DNA from: Antedon mediterranea
Lineage: Eukaryota; Echinodermata; Crinoidea; Comatulida; Antedonidae
Assembly (NCBI RefSeq): GCF_964355755.1
Contig: NC_092677.1
Span: 24,336,101 to 24,400,100, forward strand
DNA length: 64,000 nt
Direction: 5' to 3'
How positions within the stretch are numbered: the stretch's first letter is position 1; the number at the start of each line of letters is the position of its first letter. A program made the position numbers and the translations under genes. Below the pieces are notes generated by a model. The model searched no databases and was not told the DNA's origin. It was given only the letters and a program-made list of their open reading frames with translations. Positions 61,901-64,000 of the stretch are shown here, one piece after another.

Positions 61901-63409
61901 TAAAACGACATCGGTGCTATCCAAATGAGACATATTCGTAGATATTTAGTTACATGTGAGCTACACTCATTGACACTGATTTGATATTTGTTTCCATATT
62001 TTTTTTTTTTTTACAGAGACATCAGACGCAACAATTTACAAGTTTACAGAGAAAGTACTTTTGAAGAATTGAAATATATAACAGAATTGTAAGTATTATG
62101 TCGGATTTAGAAATTCTTTATATTCATTAAATGATATCTTTATTTTGTTTTAACACAGTTACCAATTCCACATGCATGCCGACAGTGGCCTAACAAATTG
62201 TTTATGTAGGCCTACAGCTTTTAGGTTATTTTAAATTTCTCCTTCACTTCTATCTTTTAAATTGGTCGTACACGTCATACTTTTACTATACGAGTAGATT
62301 TGATTGGCTGTAAAGCAGTTGTTATTCCACCTGTTATAGAACTAAAACCATTATAAACATTGTTATAGTAGGCTACTACTGTATTTAACAACTTCCATTA
62401 AATTCAATTGTTTTTTTAACATAGATATTCAGATTTGTTTCGTCTCTGTTGTGTTGTTGGAGAAATTGAAGTATGTGAGCCTACTGATGCTTTTGCGTCC
62501 TGCGCTGACTTACTAAAGAGAGAAGTTCTTAGGATATTGATGATAGTTATTGGACTGTCATCTTTTATCGGTAACTTGATTGTCATCATATCGCGAAGGA
62601 TAAACAAAGAAAATAGGTCTACAGTTGATTCTATTCTACTCACTAATCTTGCCGCGGCTGACTTGCTGATGGCAATTTATTTGCTGATCATCGCAGGTGC
62701 AGATATACACTACAGAGGAAGGTACGCGAAGGTTGCCAGCGAATGGAAAAACAGCTTTCTCTGCTCTTTTTCCGGTGCTATTTCAACACTGTCTGGGCAG
62801 TGTTCCGTGTCAACCTTGATGGTTATGAGTATTAACCGTGCTATAAACATCGTCTATCCATTCAGCACCAAACGGCTCAAAGGTACGAAATGCAAAATTA
62901 TCATCGGTATTGCTTGGCTGGTATGGCTTTTTATTAGTTTCCTTCCACTGGTAGCTAACAAGTCACAGGTCGGCATACCATATTTTGGCGAGAACTACTA
63001 CGGAAAACAAAGTGTGTGTCTCGCGTTGCCACTAACACGACATCGATTACCAGGCTGGGAGTACGCCACGGCCATATTCATCGCATTCAATGGCTTGGGT
63101 TTTTTTGTTATCGCAGCAAGTTATTTGACGATTTTCCTCTCCGTTAAGAGATCTGCAATCACGGCTAACAGAATGCAGAGACGAGAAGAGGAAATCAAAA
63201 TGGCCGTGAAACTAGGGTTTATTGTTTTCACCGATTTCTGTTGCTGGTTTCCCATCATAGTAATGGGAATTTGTTCAGAGATGGAGTGGTGGAGAATTCC
63301 TGATGATATATACGTTTGGGCAGCAACATTTATAATTCCCATTAACTCATCAGTAAACCCATATCTTTACACAATTATCTATATGTGTAAAAGCGAGCGT
63401 AGGCCATAA
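52923..63409 (+). CDS. LRR-containing class A GPCR, copy B (708 aa, reconstructed)
   Basis: Exons: 52923-53010 (signal peptide, LGLVLELLPFCL), 54208-54322 (cap, YPQGCFEHIYPG; two residues shorter than in A), eleven 72-bp LRR exons (55189, 55706, 56224, 56870, 57504, 58021, 58539, 59185, 59819, 60337, 60988), 61471-61545, 62017-62088, and 62425-63409 (hinge and 7TM). All phases match. The 7TM exon differs from copy A at four residues (R/G and V/I in the TM4 region, H/Q in extracellular loop 2, T/A in TM5). As in A the DRY box reads INRAI, CCWFP and NPYLY are intact and the C-tail is very short. The second intracellular-side Arg to Gly change follows TM3. Frames are open, so both copies look functional; expression is unknown. 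The ATG chosen opens the only hydrophobic leader upstream of the cap exon. Confidence 0.85.
53370..53656 (+). repeat. Tandem repeat in receptor B intron 1
   Basis: Counterpart of 40390-40675, with a slightly more regular pair of units around ACGATCAGGTTTTTGCATCG. Confidence 0.75.
55205..57519 (+). repeat. 2315-bp tandem duplication, copy 1 (approximate borders)
   Basis: Four LRR exons plus introns; every landmark recurs 2315 bp downstream, and I saw no difference in the parts compared by eye. The border lies near exon 55189-55260, whose start (TGTACAGC) differs from its counterpart at 57504 (GGAAAACA). Confidence 0.85.
57520..59834 (+). repeat. 2315-bp tandem duplication, copy 2 (approximate borders)
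   Basis: Second unit. Similarity to copy 1 continues past its nominal end to about 60030, where the sequence switches to the version that matches unit A (46440 region), marking the crossover zone. Confidence 0.85.
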
Positions 63410-63591
63410 AGCTGACATTCCTCGTGCATTCTCAGTTTATTTATTTACTACATTTATTTATTCAATTTTGATTCACAAGGGTAGCTCTAACAGGTGAACG
63501 AGTACAGCTGTCTTGAAGAGGCCCTTTTAAAAACATTATACAATTATACAAAAAGACATTCAAACATCACATTACAAGTAGATCCATAAAG

Positions 63592-63705
63592 CCTGTTCCT
63601 GTCGATCGTTAAGTTGCGTTGAGTTGCGCTAAGTTGCGTTGACATATTCAACGATTTGACAGGAAAAGGGGGTAAAAAATCAACGTTACAAATCGTTAAA
63701 GTCTG
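63592..63705 (+). repeat. MITE terminus 3' of receptor B
   Basis: Counterpart of 49757-49870, same sequence, duplicated together with the gene. Confidence 0.6.
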
Positions 63706-64000
63706 AAATCATAAAATTACAAGTAGATTCATAAAGTTAAAATTCAGGTTTTTAAGAAGTTAAAACATTACAAGTTAAAATATTAAAATTTACGGAGTAA
63801 TTTATTTTTGCAAACTACTCCATCAAGAAACTAAAAGAAAATTAATACATTTGAGTTTTGAACTCTGCACTTTTATTTTTTACTTGTTATTCTTGATTCT
63901 AGTGTTTTTATCAGATATTATTCGGAGTTTGTATTGGGTACACTGTGACGGGTACAAGTAGTACCATTAGGGTGTGTTCCATGTATATATAGGAATTATA

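Larger units (their letters stand above)
50842..64000 (+). repeat. Segmental tandem duplication, unit B (runs off the window)
   Basis: Second copy of the receptor segment. It is longer than unit A within the LRR array and contains an extra ~150-bp insertion at 51060-51215. It is still aligned to unit A at the window end, so its own right border, and any third copy, lie beyond. Confidence 0.9.

Noticed and set aside
48579-63342. Minus-strand frames of 73-75 codons opposite the 7TM exons
   Set aside because: Antisense shadows of the GPCR exon; no splice or start context.

Overview
The window is nuclear DNA from an AT-rich animal genome. Genes are split by GT-AG introns, there is no operon structure, and tRNA-derived SINEs, many short inverted-repeat DNA transposons and (TAGGCC)n-type low-complexity tracts are present. 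Gene content (TCAIM, MPPE1/PGAP5, a cytochrome b5 and LRR-containing class A GPCRs) is metazoan. The AGGCCT-rich tracts and the lineage-specific LRR-GPCR expansion suggest an echinoderm, possibly a crinoid; this placement is inference. Most short open frames are not genes, because real coding exons here are usually 70-250 bp.

Layout. 1-9500 is mostly transposon-derived: a 2.56-kb DNA transposon with ~510-bp terminal inverted repeats and a broken transposase-like gene (795-3355), SINEs and MITEs. 9550-16514 (minus) is a TCAIM orthologue, eight exons found and the first coding exon not found. Facing away from it, 19563-22945 (plus) is a small soluble cytochrome b5; 18840-19466 is probably a shared divergent promoter. 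23.2-26.3 kb holds a minisatellite, MITEs and a long palindrome. 26274-34766 (minus) is a complete eight-exon MPPE1/PGAP5 metallophosphoesterase of 381 residues. 35.3-38 kb holds GGCCTA tracts, a 1.3-kb inverted-repeat element beside poly-G runs, and two tandem repeats.

38003-64000 is the most interesting part. It holds two tandem copies (repeat distance ~12.8 kb at the 5' edge) of a gene for an LRR-containing class A GPCR, reconstructed here from splice sites. Each gene has a signal-peptide exon, a cysteine-bearing cap exon, a tandem array of 72-bp exons that each encode one 24-residue LRR (9 in copy A, 11 in copy B), two conserved LRR exons and one exon for the hinge and seven-transmembrane domain. 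The 7TM exons differ at only four residues, but the LRR exons differ between repeats mainly at the LxxLxLxxN positions that face the concave ligand surface. Copy B has grown by a nested 518-bp and then a 2315-bp tandem duplication; copy A has lost at least one LRR exon. I read the locus as an actively remodelled, exon-modular LRR receptor family. No ligand or function can be read from the sequence.
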